Shown: positions 14,321-26,601 of the stretch, piece after piece
How positions within the stretch are numbered: position 1 is the first letter of the stretch
How the letters are laid out: each line of letters starts with the position of its first letter
Source of the DNA: Leptodactylus fallax
Taxonomy: Eukaryota > Chordata > Amphibia > Anura > Leptodactylidae
Reading direction: 5' to 3'
NCBI GenBank assembly: GCA_947044405.1
Contig: CAMRHE010000463.1
Span: 1,025,001 to 1,089,000 of the forward strand
DNA: 64,000 nt
Notes under the pieces: generated by a model
Told to the model about the DNA's origin: nothing
What the model saw: only the letters and a program-made list of their open reading frames with translations
The model's database searches: none
Program-made: the position numbers and the translations under genes

Positions 14321-17300
14321 GAGGCTACTCTGTGTAAGGGGGAAGCTACACTGTGTATGGGGGGAGGCTACACTGTGTATGAGGGGAGGCTACACTGTGT
14401 ATGGGGGAGGCTACACTGTGTATGGGGGGGAGGCTACACGGTGTATGGGGGGAAGCTACACTGTGTATGGAGGGGGGCTACACTGTGTATGGGGGGAGGC
14501 TACACTGTGTATGGAGGGGGCTACACTGTGTATGGGGGGGAAGCTACACTGTATATGGGGGAGGCTACACTGTGTATGGGGGGAAGCTACACTGTGTATG
14601 GGGGGAGGCTACACTGTGTATGGGGGGGAGGCTACACGGTGTATGGGGGGAAGCTACACTGTGTATGGGGGGAAGCTACACTGTGTATGGGGGGAGGCTA
14701 CACTGTGTATGGGGGAGGCTACACTGTGTATGGGGGGAGGCTACACTGTGTATGGGGGGAGGCTACACGGTGTATGGGGGGAAGCTACACTGTGTATGGG
14801 GGGAAGCTACACTGTGTATGGGGGGAGGCTACACTGTGTATGGGGGAGGCTACACGGTCTATGGGGGGAAGCTACACTGTGTATGGGGGGAGGCTACACT
14901 GTGTATGGGGGGAGGCTACACGGTGTATGGGGGGAAGCTACACTGTGTATGGGGGGAAGCTACACTGTGTATGGGGGGAGGCTACACTGTGTATGGGAGA
15001 GGCTACACTGTGTATGGGGGGAGGCTACACTGTGTACGGGGGGAGGCTACTCTGTGTATGGGGGAGGCTACACTGTTTATGGAGGAGGCTACACTGTGTA
15101 TGGGGGGAGGCTACACTGTGTATGGGGGAGGCTACACTGTGTATGGGGGGGAAGCTACACTGTGTATGGGGGGAGGCTACACTGTGTATGGGGGAGGCTA
15201 CACTGTGTACGGGGGGAGGGTACAGGGTGTATGGGGGGGAAGCTACACTGTGTATGGAGGGGGCTACACTGTGTATGGGGGGGAAGCTACACTGTGTATG
15301 GGGGGAGGCTACACTGTGTATGGGGGAGGCTACACTGTGTACGGGGGGAGGGTACAGGGTGTATGGGGGGAAGCTACACTGTGTATGGAGGGGGCTACAC
15401 TGTGTATGGGGGGAAGCTACACTGTATATGGGGGGAGGCTACACTGTGTATGGGGGGAGGCTACACTGTGTATGGGGGGAGGCTACACTGTGTACGGGGG
15501 GAGGGTACAGGGTGTATGGGGGGAAGCTACACTGTGTATGGAGGGGGCTACACTGTGTATGGGGGGAAGCTACACTGTATATGGGGGGAGGCTACACTGT
15601 GTATGGAGGGGGCTACACTGTGTATGGGGGGAAGCTACTCTGTGTACGGGGGAGGCTACACTGTAGGGGGGGGAAGCTACACTGTGTATGGAGGGGGCTA
15701 CACTGTGTATGGGGGGGAAGCTACACTGTGTATGGAAGAGGCTACACTGTGTATGGGGGAGGCTACACTGTATATGGAGGGAGGCTACACTGTGTATGGA
15801 GGAGGCTACGCTGTGTATGGGGGGAAGCTACACTGTGTATGGGGGGGAAGCTACACTGTGTATGGGGGGAAGCTACACTGTGTATGGAGGGGGCTACACT
15901 GTGTATGGGGGAGGCTACACTGTATATGGGGGGAAGCTACACTGTGTATGGGGAGGCTACACTGTGTATGGGGGGAGGCTACATTGTGTACGGGGGGAGG
16001 CTACTCTGTGTATGGGGGAGGCTACACTGTGTATGGGGGGAGGCTACACTGTGTATGGGGGGAGGATACACTGTGTATGGAGGGGGAAGCTACACTGTGT
16101 ATGGAGGGGGCTACACTGTGTATGGGGGGAAGCTACACTGTGTATGGGGGGAAGCTACACTGTGTATGGGGGGGAAGCTACACTGTGTATGGGGGGGAAG
16201 CTACACTGTGTATGGGGGGAGGCTACATTGTGTACGGGGGGAGGCTACTCTGTGTATGGGGGAGGCTACACTATGTATGGAAGAGGCTACACTGTGTATG
16301 GGGGGGAAGCTACACTGTGTATGGGGGGAGGCTACATTGTGTACGGGGGGAGGCTACTCTGTGTATGGGGGAGGCTACACTGTGTATGGGGGAGGCTACT
16401 CTGTGAATGGGGGAAGCTACACTGTGTATGGGGGGAGGCTACACTGTGTAGGGGGGAGGCTATATTGTGTATGGGGGAAGGCTACACTGTGTATGGGGGA
16501 GGCTACATTGTGTATGGGGGAGGCTACTCTGTGTATGGGGGAAGCTACACTGTGTATGGGGGAGGCTACACTGTGTATGGGGGAGGCTACACTGTATATG
16601 GGGGGAGGCTACACTGTGTATGGAGGGGGCTACACTGTGTATGGGGGGAAGCTACACTGTGTATGGGGGAGGCTACACTGTGTATGGGGGAGAGGCTACA
16701 CTTTGTATGGGGAGAGGCTACACTGTGTATGGGGAGAGGCTACACTGTATGGGGGAGGCTACACTGTGTATGGGGGAGGCTACACTGTGTATGGGGGGAG
16801 GCTACACTGTGTATGGGGGGAGGCTACACTGTGTATGGGGGGAGGCTACACTGTGTATGGGGGAGGATACACTGTGTATGGAGGGGGCTACACTGTGTAT
16901 GGGGGGAGGCTACACTGTGTATGGGGGGAGGCTACTCTGTGTATGGGGGAGGATACTCTGTGTATGGGGGGAGGCTACACTGTGTATGGAGGGGGCTACT
17001 CTGTGTATGGGAGAGGCTACACTGTGTATGGGGGAGGCTACACTGTGTATGGGGGAAGCTACACTGTGTATGGGGGGAGGCTACACTGTGTATGGGGGAG
17101 GCTACTCTCTGTATGGGGGAAGCTACACTGTGTATGGGGGAGGCTACACTGTGTACGGGGGAGGCTACACTGTGTATGGGGGGAGGCTACACTGTGTATG
17201 GGGGAGGATACTCTCTGTATGGTGTAAGCTACACTGTGTATGGGGGAGGCTTCACTGTGTATGGGGGAGGCTACACTGTGTATGGGGGGAGGCTACACTG

Positions 17301-20300
17301 TGTATGGGGGGAAGGTACACTGTGTATGGAGGGGGCTACACTGTGTATGGGGGGGGAGGCTACACGGTGTATGGGGGGGAAGCTACACTGTGTATGGGGG
17401 GAAGCTACACTGTGTATGGGGGAGGCTACACTGTGTATGGGGGAGGCTACACTGTGTATGGGGGGTGGCTACACTGTATGGGGGGAGGATACTCTGATAA
17501 TGGGGGGAGGCTACACTGTGTATGGGGGTGGCTACACTGTGTATGGGGGGAGGCTACACTGTGTATGGAGGGGGCTACACTGTGTATGGGGGGAGGCTAC
17601 ACTGTGTATGGGGGGAGGCTACACTGTGTATGGGGGAGGCTACACTGTGTATGTGGGAGGCTACTATGTGTATGGGGGAAGCTACACTGTATATGGGGGA
17701 GGCTACACTGTGTATGGGGGAGGCTACACTGTGTATGGGGGAAGCTACACTGTGTATGGGGGGAGGCTACACTGTGTATGGGGGAGGCTACACTGTGTAT
17801 GGGGGAGGCTACTCTCTGTATGGGGGAAGCTACACTGTGTATGGGGGAGGCTACACTGTGTATGGGGGGAGGCTACACTGTGTATGGGGGGAGGCTACAC
17901 TGTGTATGGGGGGAGGCTACACTGTGTATGGAGGGGGCTACACTGTGTATGGGGGGGAAGCTACACTGTGTATGGGGGGGAAGCTACACTGTGTATGGGG
18001 GGAAGCTACACTGTGTATGGGGGGAGGCTACACTGTGTATGGGGGGATGCTACATTGTGTACGGGGGGAGGCTACTCTGTGTATGGAGGAGGCTACACTA
18101 TGTATGGAAGAGGCTACACTGTGTATGGGGGGGGGAGGCTACACTGTGTATGGGGGAGGCTACTCTGTGAATGGGGGAAGCTACACTGTGTATGGAGGGG
18201 GCTACACTGTGTATGGGGGAGGCTACACTGTATATGGGGGGAGGCTACACTGTGTATGGGGGAGGCTACTCTGTGTATGCGGGAAGCTTCACTGTGTATG
18301 GGGGAGGCTACATTGTGTATGGGGGAGGCTACACTGTATATGGGGGGAGGCTACACTGTGTATGGAGGGGGCTACACTGTGTATGGAGGGTGCTACACTG
18401 TGTATGGGGGGGAGGTTACACTTTATATGGGGAGAGGCTACACTGTGTATGGGGAGAGGCTACACTGTGTATGGGGGAGGCTACACTGTGTATGGGGGAG
18501 GCTACACTGTGTATGGGGGGAGGGTACACTGTGTATGGGGCGGGCTACACTGTGTATGGGGAGGCTACACTGTGTATGGGGGGAGACTACACTGTGTATG
18601 GGGGGAGGATACTCTGTGTATGGGGGGAGGCTACACTGTGTATGGGGGTGGCTACACTGTGTATGGGGGGAAACTACACTGTGTATGGAGGGGGCTACAC
18701 TGTGTATGGGGGGAGGCTACACTGTGTATGGGGGAGGCTACACTGTGTATGTGGGAGGCTACTCTGTGTATGGGGAAGCTACACTGTGTATGGGGGAGGC
18801 TACACTGTGTATGGGGGAAGCTACACTGTGTATGGGGGGAGGCTACACTGTGTATGGGGGAGGCTACTCTCTGTATGGGGGAAGCTACACTGTGTATGGG
18901 GGAGGCTACACTGTGTACGGGGGGAGGCTACACTGTGTATGGGGGGAGGCTACACTGTGTATGGGGGAGGCTACTCTCTGTATGGTGGAAGCTACACTGT
19001 GTATGGGGGGAGGCTACACTGTGTATGGGGGGAGGCTACACTGTGTATGGAGGGGGCTACACTGTGTATGGGGGGGAAGCTACACTGTATATGGGGGGGG
19101 GCTACACTGTGTATGGAGGGGGCTACACTGTGTATGGGGGGGAAGCTACTCTGTGTACGGGGAAGGCTACACTGTGTATGGGGGGGAAGCTACACTGTGT
19201 ATGGGGGGAAGCTACACTGTGTATGGGGGGAGGCTACACTGTGTATGGGGGAGACTACTCTGTGTAAGGGGGAAACTACACTGTGTATGTGGGGAGGCTA
19301 CACTGTGTATGGGGGGAGGCTACACTGTGTATGGGGGGAGGCTACACTGTGTATGGGGGAGGCTACACTGTGTATGGGGGGAGGCTACACGGTGTATGGG
19401 GGGAAGCTACACTGTGTATGGAGGGGGCTACACTGTGTATGGGGGGGAAGCTACTCTGTGTATGGGGGAGGCTACACTGTGTATGGGGGGGGCTACACTG
19501 TGTATGGGGGGGCTACACTGTGTATGGGGGGAGGCTACACGGTGTATGGGGGGAAGCTACACTGTGTATGGGGGGAAGCTACACTGTGTATGGGGGTAGG
19601 CTACACTGTGAATGGGGGAGGCTACACTGTGTATGGGGGGAGGCTACACTGTGTACGGGGGGAGGCTACACTGTGTATGGGGGGAGGCTACATGGTGTAT
19701 GGGGGGAAGCTACACTGTGTATGGAGGGGGCTACACTGTGTATGGGGGGAAGCTACACTGTATTTGGAGGGAGGCTACACTGTGTATGGAGGGGGCTACA
19801 CTGTGTATGGGGGAGGCTACACTGTGTATGGGGGAGGCTACACTGTGTATGGGGGGGGAAGCTACACTGTGTATGGGGGGAAGCTACACTGTGTATGGGG
19901 GGAGGCTACACTGTGTATGGGGGGAGGCTACTCTGTGTAAGGAGGAAACTACACTGTGTATGGGGGGAGGCTACACTGTGTATGGGGGGAGGCTACACTG
20001 TGTATGGGGGGAAGCTACACTGTGTACGGGGGGAGGCTACACTGTGTATGGGGGGAGGCTAGTCTGTGTAAGGAGGAAACTACACTGTGTATGGGGGGAG
20101 GCTACACTGTGTACGGGGGGAGGCTACACTGTGTATGGGGGGGAGGCTACACTGTGTACGGGGGGAGGCTACACTGTGTATGGGGGGGAGGCTACACTGT
20201 GTATGGGGGGGAGGCTACACTGTGTACGGGGGGAGGCTACACTGTGTATGGAGGGGGCTACACTGTGTACGGGGGGAGGCTACACTGTGTATGGGGGGAG

Positions 20301-20430
20301 GCTACACTGTGTATGGGGGGAGGCTACACTGTGTATGGGGGGAGGCTACACTGCTTATGGGGGAGGCTACACTGTATATGGGGGGAGGCTACACGGTGTA
20401 TGGGGGGAAGCTACACTGTGTATGGAGGGG

Positions 20431-20434
20431 AGGC
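20431..20434. other. Target-site duplication, left copy (AGGC)
   Basis: Four bases directly before the LTR start TGTAAG match the four bases directly after the 3' LTR at 27593-27596. Both belong to the GAGGCTACACTG minisatellite unit, so the repeat phase confirms the junction. Confidence 0.8.
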
Positions 20435-21408
20435 TGTAAGAGACAGCCAATGTTGTCCTAAGCTTCATTTGTCTGTATAAACTGTTAATGTTGAATGTAT
20501 TTCTGTGATTCTGTTCCTTTAAGACAGCAGCCATTGTAATTGTGACATGATACTGGAGTGAGACCCCCCTTTTTATGTCAGCCTGCCTGTTCTGCAGACA
20601 GAGTGTGAGCAGAGAAGCAGGAAGTGACGAGACAGAGAGCAGCAGCCATCTTAGCAAGTGTTGTATTGAACTGGTGTGGAGATTTTTCTGTACAGCTAAG
20701 CTGTATCTTGGTCCAGAGACAAACAGAGTGTAAAGAGACAACAGGACTAGTGAGTCCACGTGAAAGGAACTGTGCTCAGTGGCTGATCAGTGAGACTGAC
20801 ATTGTGACTGTGTATATGGATACCACAGATAGAGACTCGCAGTGCTGTTGATGTACTGGACGGCACCTGCTAAATCCCGGCTTACATCCCAGCTCAGTGT
20901 ATGGATTCGGCAGGACTGTCAGTGTGCTGAGTGGAATCTGCTGTTGGATTACATTGCATTCAGTTGGTTTCCCTGTCTTTTAAAGAGGACTTCATTTCTC
21001 CCAAGATCCTGATAACCGTGAGGAGAGGACGCTTCACTATAAAAGAAAGGACCGACTTTGGGCCCCACCGCGCGCTTCTACGGACTGTAAGCGGTCCACC
21101 TGGACCACTGGGGAAAAGGGGGTGCACCCAAATGTGAAGTCAGGGTCAGTTAGGGATAGTTTTGAGTATATTGTTCATTCAGTGTCCATACTGCAGAAGT
21201 GGACAGAGTAAAAGTAGAAACCATTGCAGAATTTGCCTTGAAATTGTTCATGCGATATTGTATATTTTGCTTGTCTTTATCCCTGTCATTTTACCTTTAA
21301 CTAGCCTTTATTAACTTATAGTAAATATATATTCTTTTCTTGAACTACCGCGTGTGCGTTCATTTCTGGTTGCGGAGACCAAACCACCTGCCTTGCTCTC
21401 GGTCCACA
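20435..21408 (+). repeat. 5' LTR of the Ty3-type element
   Basis: A 974-bp LTR starting TGTAAGAGACAGCC and ending with CCACA. It carries a TATAAAAG box at 21038-21045. It matches 26616-27592 along its whole length. Two short open frames inside it (20624-20851 and 20931-21137) recur in the 3' LTR and have no recognisable domain; I regard them as chance frames. Confidence 0.95.
21038..21045 (+). promoter_or_regulatory. Candidate TATA box in the 5' LTR
   Basis: TATAAAAG lies 370 bases before the LTR end, at a plausible place for the U3/R boundary. The same motif is kept in the 3' LTR near 27222. The role is inferred from the motif and position only. Confidence 0.45.
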
Positions 21409-21411
21409 AAT

Positions 21412-21429
21412 TGGCGTAGTCGGCAGGAT
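21412..21429 (+). promoter_or_regulatory. Primer-binding site, probably tRNA-Ser
   Basis: TGGCGTAGTCGGCAGGAT begins three bases after the LTR terminal CA. As I recall vertebrate tRNA-Ser (AGA type), this 18-mer is the complement of its 3' end including CCA. The placement is that of a minus-strand primer site. The tRNA identity is from memory and not from a search. Confidence 0.75.
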
Positions 21430-21441
21430 CCGCTTACCAGA

Positions 21442-22468
21442 ATGGACGGTGACGCACCCGTTAGGGAGAATGGTGCTGGAGGAAGAATGCCAGCAGGGGC
21501 TATAATGAGTCAGTTAGCTAAATTTGATGGCAATAATATGTCAGTGAGTATGTGGGTGGAACAGATACGAATGATACAGCGAATGTACCAGACCGCACCA
21601 GAAGTACTAGTAGAGCTAGCAATATTGACATTACAAGGGGATGCTAAGACCACTGTGATACTGAGGCCATTTGAACAAAGGCAGACATTTGAGCAAGTAG
21701 TCCAGATTCTAGAAACCATCTATGGAGAAACTGCATTGCTGGGGTCTCTGCAGGCTCGGTTCTTCCAGAGGGTACAACAGGAGAATGATAGCCTTCCCCA
21801 ATATGCAAATGCCCTACAAGAACTGCTCCGAGATATTCAAAGGAAGGAAAGAGGGGGGCTCGCCAGCCTTCTGTAACCCTGATCGGACTCTCCGTGACCA
21901 GTTTGTCCTGGGGATACGTGACGGCAGTTTAACTGTGACTATGCAGGATTTTATACGACGAGAGACTGATGCTAAATTCCATGATGTACAGGTAGAGGCC
22001 ATCTCCCGTGCCAATAGTATGGTCCCGAGGCCGCAGACCGCAGTTGGAGTTACTTTGTCACAGGGGGCTAGTTCTGGCTCAGAGACAGTAGAAAAAGGGA
22101 CGGTTAAAGAAATTCTCACAGTAATGCAGAAACTGCAAGAACAAATGGAACACTTGCACACTCGTTGTGATGAGCAGTCTATGAAAATTGCAGACTTCCA
22201 GAAGACTGGAGATGAAAGGGTGAGCCATCCACACCCAGCAAGTCAGAATCACCCACCACCCCGCTGGAGGGGTGAGGATAGGACCTACCGAAGGGGTCCA
22301 AATTATTTAGTGCAGTGCTCAGGAGAAATCGAAGGGGCTTACCGAAGGGGCCCAAACAGATGGCCAGAACGACGGGGGATACGCTGCTGGGAGTGTGGAC
22401 GGATGGGCCACGTTGCTGCTAGATGTCCAGAGCAGCGACAAACTTATGAGAGACCGCCGTTAAACTGA
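21442..22468 (+). pseudogene. gag: gag of the Ty3-type element, split by a one-base frame change
   Basis: Structural protein gene of the retrotransposon. The chosen ATG at 21442 follows the primer site by 12 bases and opens a capsid-like region that runs to about 21850. That frame then stops at 21876, while the next frame carries on with the rest of Gag to a stop at 22466-22468. The two halves overlap at a G-run at 21853-21858, the likely place of a single-base insertion or deletion. The second half ends in a zinc knuckle of the CX2CX4HX4C type (CWECGRMGHVAARC), the nucleic-acid-binding motif of Gag. With the frame change this copy cannot make a full Gag by ordinary translation. The break could also be a sequencing error in the G-run. 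Confidence 0.85.
22459..22465 (+). promoter_or_regulatory. Candidate -1 ribosomal frameshift heptamer at the gag end
   Basis: G TTA AAC lies in the gag frame and is followed at once by the gag stop TGA (22466-22468). The pol frame (-1 relative to gag) is open from 22450, so a slip here would join gag to pol. GUUAAAC is a known slippery heptamer in some RNA viruses. I have not folded the downstream sequence for a stimulatory structure, so function is inferred. Confidence 0.5.
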
Positions 22469-22518
22469 AGTCCCCTGCTGCTGAAGGGCGTGTAGTAGGG
22501 GAGACTGACAAGGAGACT

Positions 22519-25500
22519 ATGTGGGGAGAATGCCCTGATGATGACCTGATCGCTGCAAGTCCTGTCATACAGGTGGAAATGGAGGGTATTCCGGTTACCG
22601 GGATGATTGACACGGGTTCCCAAGTAACGACCTTGAGTAGAGACTGTTATGAACGGTACTTCCGGCAACATGTGAAATATGATCCCCATACATTCGTACG
22701 AGTGGTCGCAGCTAACCAGTTACCAGTTCCGGTCGTGGGAGTGGCCTGGATGAATGTCCGGGTATGTGGCCAAGATCTAGGTAGGAAAGGCATTGTGGTG
22801 GTACAGGAGTCACATGAAGTAAAGGTCCCTGTCATTTTGGGGATGAATGTGTTAAAAGAATTAGATCAGATCCTCTTTGAAAAGAAAGGTCACGGTTATT
22901 GGAAAGAAACCACCACACATCGGCCTACTCAAACAGCTTACCAGCGGCTGATCCGGACATGTGGCTTACAGAAAAGTTCAGATGCACAGCGTCCTCTGGC
23001 TCGAATTTCAGTTCCTTTGCATACAAAAGTTACACTGCCACCCAGTCGGGAGACAATAGTGTCCATGCCCGTAGGCACCTGTCGGAAACTAGAGGGCATA
23101 GCTGTGTTGGTAGAACCACTGCAGGCAGCCGAAGGAGGTGTTGATCCGCTAGTGGCCCGTTCCTTGGCAATAGTTCGCAATGGAAGAGTACCACTTCGAT
23201 GTGTAAACACTCAGGACCAGAGTGTGGACCTGACCCCAGGGAGGCTGCTGGCTAACATCTATGTGACTCCGGAGGAAGTAAGGAAAGTAACTCCAATGCA
23301 GCTGAAGCCGACTGAAAGGGATGAGTGGACCGTAACTGTGTCCATGGGAGAAGATGAGGAACCCACCTCTGAATGGAATGGCTGTGCAATTCGAGAACAG
23401 ATGAAGATGGATGTAAGTTCATGTTCTCTGGAATGGGTGCAGAAGGTAGATGAGCTGTTGTGGGAGAACCAAGCCACCTTTGCACGGTATGCTGAAGATT
23501 TTGGATGTACCACAGGGATCTACCATGAGATTCCCACAGGAGACACCCCTCCAATTAGAGAGCGCTACCGACAAATTCCTCCACAGTTGTATCAGGAAGT
23601 GAAAGAACTGTTAGCTAAGATGCTACAGGGTGGGATCATCCAAGAAAGCCAGAGTCCCTGGGCGGCTCCTGTGGTGTTAGTAAGAAAAAAAGATGGGTCC
23701 ATCCGATTTTGCGTAGACTATCGGAAGTTAAACGCTTGCACCGTACGAGATTCCTACCCCTTGCCACGGATTGAGGAGTCCCTCTCAGCGCTAGGGAGAG
23801 CCCGGTACTTCTCCTCACTAGATCTGGCTAGTGGGTATTGGCAGGTGCCGATGGCCACAAAAGACAAGGAGAAGACGGCATTCATCTTGCCCATGGGACT
23901 ATACGAATTTAACCGGATGCCCTTCGGGTTGACAAATGCACCCGGAACGTTTCAGCGGTTGATGGAGAAATGTCTCGGTGACTTCAACTTTGAGTTCACT
24001 CTCATCTACTTGGATGACATTATAGTGTATTCTGCGACCTTTGAAGACCATCTCCACCAGTTGGGGCAACTATTTCGAAGATTGCGGGAACATGGGCTCA
24101 AATTGAAACCCAGTAAATGTCGGTTGTTCCAATCTGAAATTGATTACTTGGGTCACCGCGTATCAGGAGAAGGGGTGAGACCATCAAGAGACAAGATAGC
24201 GGCTGTTCAAGATTGGCCGATACCGACTACCCTGCGAGAAGTGAGGGCGTTCCTTGGAGTAGCCGGTTACTATCGACGGTTTATTAAGGATTTCGCCAAG
24301 GTAGCAGCACCACTTAATGCTCTCCTACGAGGCACATCCGGTGGTCCAAAGAACCGGTCCGTGAAGTGGGGACCTGAACAGGAACAAGCCTTCCAGGCAT
24401 TGAAGGATGCACTGACAACAGCCCCAATCTTGGCATATGCTGATTACCACTTGCCGTTCCAGCTGTATACAGATGCAAGCCTGTATGGTCTTGGAGCAGT
24501 GCTTTCCCAGCTTCAGGATGGCCAGGAGAGGGTCATAGCGTACGGCAGCCGGTCTTTGAGAGATTCTGAAAGAAACCCCGAGAATTATAGTTCATTTAAA
24601 TTGGAGCTGTTGGCACTGGTATGGGCCATGACCGAGAAATTCTCTGAATATTTGACCGGTGCTGAAGTTTTAGTACTGACTGACAACAACCCACTAGCTC
24701 ACCTGGAAAATGCCAAGCTCGGGGCGTTAGAGCAGAGGTGGATAGCCCGAATGTCTACATTCAATTACCGCATTAAGTATCGGTCCAAGACAGAGAACCA
24801 GAATGCTGACGGACTTTCTAGGGTAACTGCCCAGACCCCCACAGAAGACGTGGATCATGAGTTGGAGCATGTGGAGGTGCCCGATTTCAGCAGATTTTCA
24901 CAGGCCTTGACCGCCACTAATCAGTTTGAGATGGAGGGGACTGAAATGGCTCCTTTCTTTGGTCCCTCACGACAGGAATGGGCACAGATACAACAGACCC
25001 ATGAGGGGCTGGCGCAGATGATCAAGTGTGTTGAGAAAGGCCAGAAGCCCTGTAGAGAGGAAAGAGAACGACTGACACGTGAGATATTATCTGTTTTGAG
25101 TCAGTGGGAAAAGTTGGAGATGAAAAATGGAGTGCTATGCCGAAAGGTCTATTTACCTTCTGAGATCGACATTCGATACCAAATTGTGGTGCCTAGTGAA
25201 CTGGCTCGCTCCTTGGCAGTTGAGGCTCATAATAAGAATGGACATTTTGGTCATGAGAAGACCTTTCGTTGGTTACAGCGACTGATTTACTGCCCTGGTC
25301 TTCGTCAAATGGTCGAAGAAGTATGCCGCAGCTGTCGAACTTGTGAGATCCATAAGGCAATAGAACAGAGAGCTCCCCTGCAAACCATCGTGACCCAGGA
25401 ACCTTTAGAAATCGTCATGATAGACTATCTAATGGTGGGCCCATCCAATAGCGGACACCAGTATTGCCTCGTAATGGTGGATCACTTCACCAAATTTGCG

Positions 25501-26601
25501 GCGGTAACCGCCACCAAGGACCAGACAGCTGAGTCAGCAGCTCGTGCTCTGTGCCAAGATTTCATTCGAGTATATGGGTGCCCCCAACGCATCCACTCCG
25601 ACCAGGGCGCCTGCTTTGAGGGACACGTAATGAAAGAAGTTCAACGTATCTACGGGATAAAGAAGTCGCACACGACTCCATACCACCCTCAGGGAAATGG
25701 GGCCTGTGAAAGATTCAACAGAACTCTGCTACAGATGCTGCGGACTCTGGAGGAAGACAAGAAGTTACAGTGGCCTCAGTTCTTGTCTGAAATGGCCTAT
25801 AACAATCAGGTCCATTCTACAACGGGGTACTCTCCTTATACACTTCTCTTTGGGCGGTCTGGGCGAAGTATAGGAGAATTACAGTTGAATGATGTGGATG
25901 GGTTCCCTCCGAGGGATCCAACCTCTTGGGTGCGGGCGCATCGGCAGAGACTTGAGACGATCCATCGATTGGTGCGGCAGCGCCTGCAAGAACATCCCCA
26001 TCCTGATAAGACCCCAGTGCAAGAAGCACCATTGCAACCAGGCGACCTGGTGCTAGTTCGTGTCAAGAAACCCCAAGGGAAATTGGAAAGCCGATGGGAG
26101 GCTTTGCCGTATCGTGTTGTTGGCCGCAAGTATGCGAATGGGCCAGTGTACCAGGTCCAGAAAGAAGGAACTGATTGTGTTCGAGTACTTCACCGAAATA
26201 TGTTGCGCCTTTGTCATTCTGAAGGGACAAATCACGATGGGCCTGCCAATGTGAATGAGCTCCCACAGTCAGAGAATGGAGGTGCGGAATGGGCCTCCGA
26301 CGAGGAGGATGATTGTTGGCCGATCCCTGCTCCTGGGGATGTTCCACCTGTGACTACTGTATCTCCGGCCTGTGCCCCCTCTGGTGCGGAATCCGCTGGT
26401 CCTTCTCAGCCCATAGCTGCAGCACCCCATAATATACCACCGGTCCTCAGACGGACCACTAGGCCAAATGCTGGTATTCCCCCTGTTCGGTATGCGCAGG
26501 ATGAGTTTGTTTGGCCTGCCATACATCGGTATACTACCACCCTGTGCATAAAAGTACAACCCTCTGGATATACAGTCATAGGCAGGGACTGCCAATCTTA
26601 A
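22519..26601 (+). CDS. pol: pol polyprotein: protease, RT, RNase H, integrase
   Basis: An uninterrupted frame of 1360 codons from the ATG at 22519. It is also open from 22450, consistent with entry by frameshift from gag. Retropepsin-type protease: DTGSQ at residues 31-35. Reverse transcriptase: first Asp at 435 in LDLASGYW and YLDD at 497-500. RNase H starts near Asp652 (YTDAS). Integrase: a zinc-binding HHCC region with His904, His909, Cys939 and Cys942, then catalytic Asp969, Asp1028 and Glu1064 in D-58-D-35-E spacing. A GPVYQV segment near residue 1205 resembles the GPY/F module of Ty3 integrases. All catalytic residues are present, so this frame looks intact. The RT before integrase order assigns it to Ty3/gypsy. 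It ends just before the polypurine tract, with no env. Confidence 0.93.
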   Translation: MWGECPDDDLIAASPVIQVEMEGIPVTGMIDTGSQVTTLSRDCYERYFRQHVKYDPHTFVRVVAANQLPVPVVGVAWMNVRVCGQDLGRKGIVVVQESHEVKVPVILGMNVLKELDQILFEKKGHGYWKETTTHRPTQTAYQRLIRTCGLQKSSDAQRPLARISVPLHTKVTLPPSRETIVSMPVGTCRKLEGIAVLVEPLQAAEGGVDPLVARSLAIVRNGRVPLRCVNTQDQSVDLTPGRLLANIYVTPEEVRKVTPMQLKPTERDEWTVTVSMGEDEEPTSEWNGCAIREQMKMDVSSCSLEWVQKVDELLWENQATFARYAEDFGCTTGIYHEIPTGDTPPIRERYRQIPPQLYQEVKELLAKMLQGGIIQESQSPWAAPVVLVRKKDGSIRFCVDYRKLNACTVRDSYPLPRIEESLSALGRARYFSSLDLASGYWQVPMATKDKEKTAFILPMGLYEFNRMPFGLTNAPGTFQRLMEKCLGDFNFEFTLIYLDDIIVYSATFEDHLHQLGQLFRRLREHGLKLKPSKCRLFQSEIDYLGHRVSGEGVRPSRDKIAAVQDWPIPTTLREVRAFLGVAGYYRRFIKDFAKVAAPLNALLRGTSGGPKNRSVKWGPEQEQAFQALKDALTTAPILAYADYHLPFQLYTDASLYGLGAVLSQLQDGQERVIAYGSRSLRDSERNPENYSSFKLELLALVWAMTEKFSEYLTGAEVLVLTDNNPLAHLENAKLGALEQRWIARMSTFNYRIKYRSKTENQNADGLSRVTAQTPTEDVDHELEHVEVPDFSRFSQALTATNQFEMEGTEMAPFFGPSRQEWAQIQQTHEGLAQMIKCVEKGQKPCREERERLTREILSVLSQWEKLEMKNGVLCRKVYLPSEIDIRYQIVVPSELARSLAVEAHNKNGHFGHEKTFRWLQRLIYCPGLRQMVEEVCRSCRTCEIHKAIEQRAPLQTIVTQEPLEIVMIDYLMVGPSNSGHQYCLVMVDHFTKFAAVTATKDQTAESAARALCQDFIRVYGCPQRIHSDQGACFEGHVMKEVQRIYGIKKSHTTPYHPQGNGACERFNRTLLQMLRTLEEDKKLQWPQFLSEMAYNNQVHSTTGYSPYTLLFGRSGRSIGELQLNDVDGFPPRDPTSWVRAHRQRLETIHRLVRQRLQEHPHPDKTPVQEAPLQPGDLVLVRVKKPQGKLESRWEALPYRVVGRKYANGPVYQVQKEGTDCVRVLHRNMLRLCHSEGTNHDGPANVNELPQSENGGAEWASDEEDDCWPIPAPGDVPPVTTVSPACAPSGAESAGPSQPIAAAPHNIPPVLRRTTRPNAGIPPVRYAQDEFVWPAIHRYTTTLCIKVQPSGYTVIGRDCQS

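Larger units (their letters stand above)
1930..20434. repeat. G-rich 21-22-bp minisatellite, left part
   Basis: About 18.5 kb of tandem 21-22-bp units. The 1930-3060 and about 4660-5540 stretches are dominated by a subtype with the core GACGCTGCACTGTGTATAGG. The rest is a subtype with the core GAGGCTACACTGTGTATGG. Each unit carries one run of about 4-8 G on the plus strand, and run-length changes account for most length differences. Variant units (ACGGTGTATGG, TACTCTGTG, GTATAAGAGG, TACAGGGTG) recur in blocks, so segments have duplicated repeatedly. The array resumes at 27593 after the LTR element. Confidence 0.97.

Noticed and set aside
2989..20439. Dozens of long open frames (up to 1455 codons) with Gly-Tyr-Thr-Val-Tyr or Glu-Ala-Thr-Leu-Cys-Met repeats
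   Set aside because: They are the translated 21-22-bp minisatellite, which has no stop in any forward frame. There is no start context, domain or codon bias.
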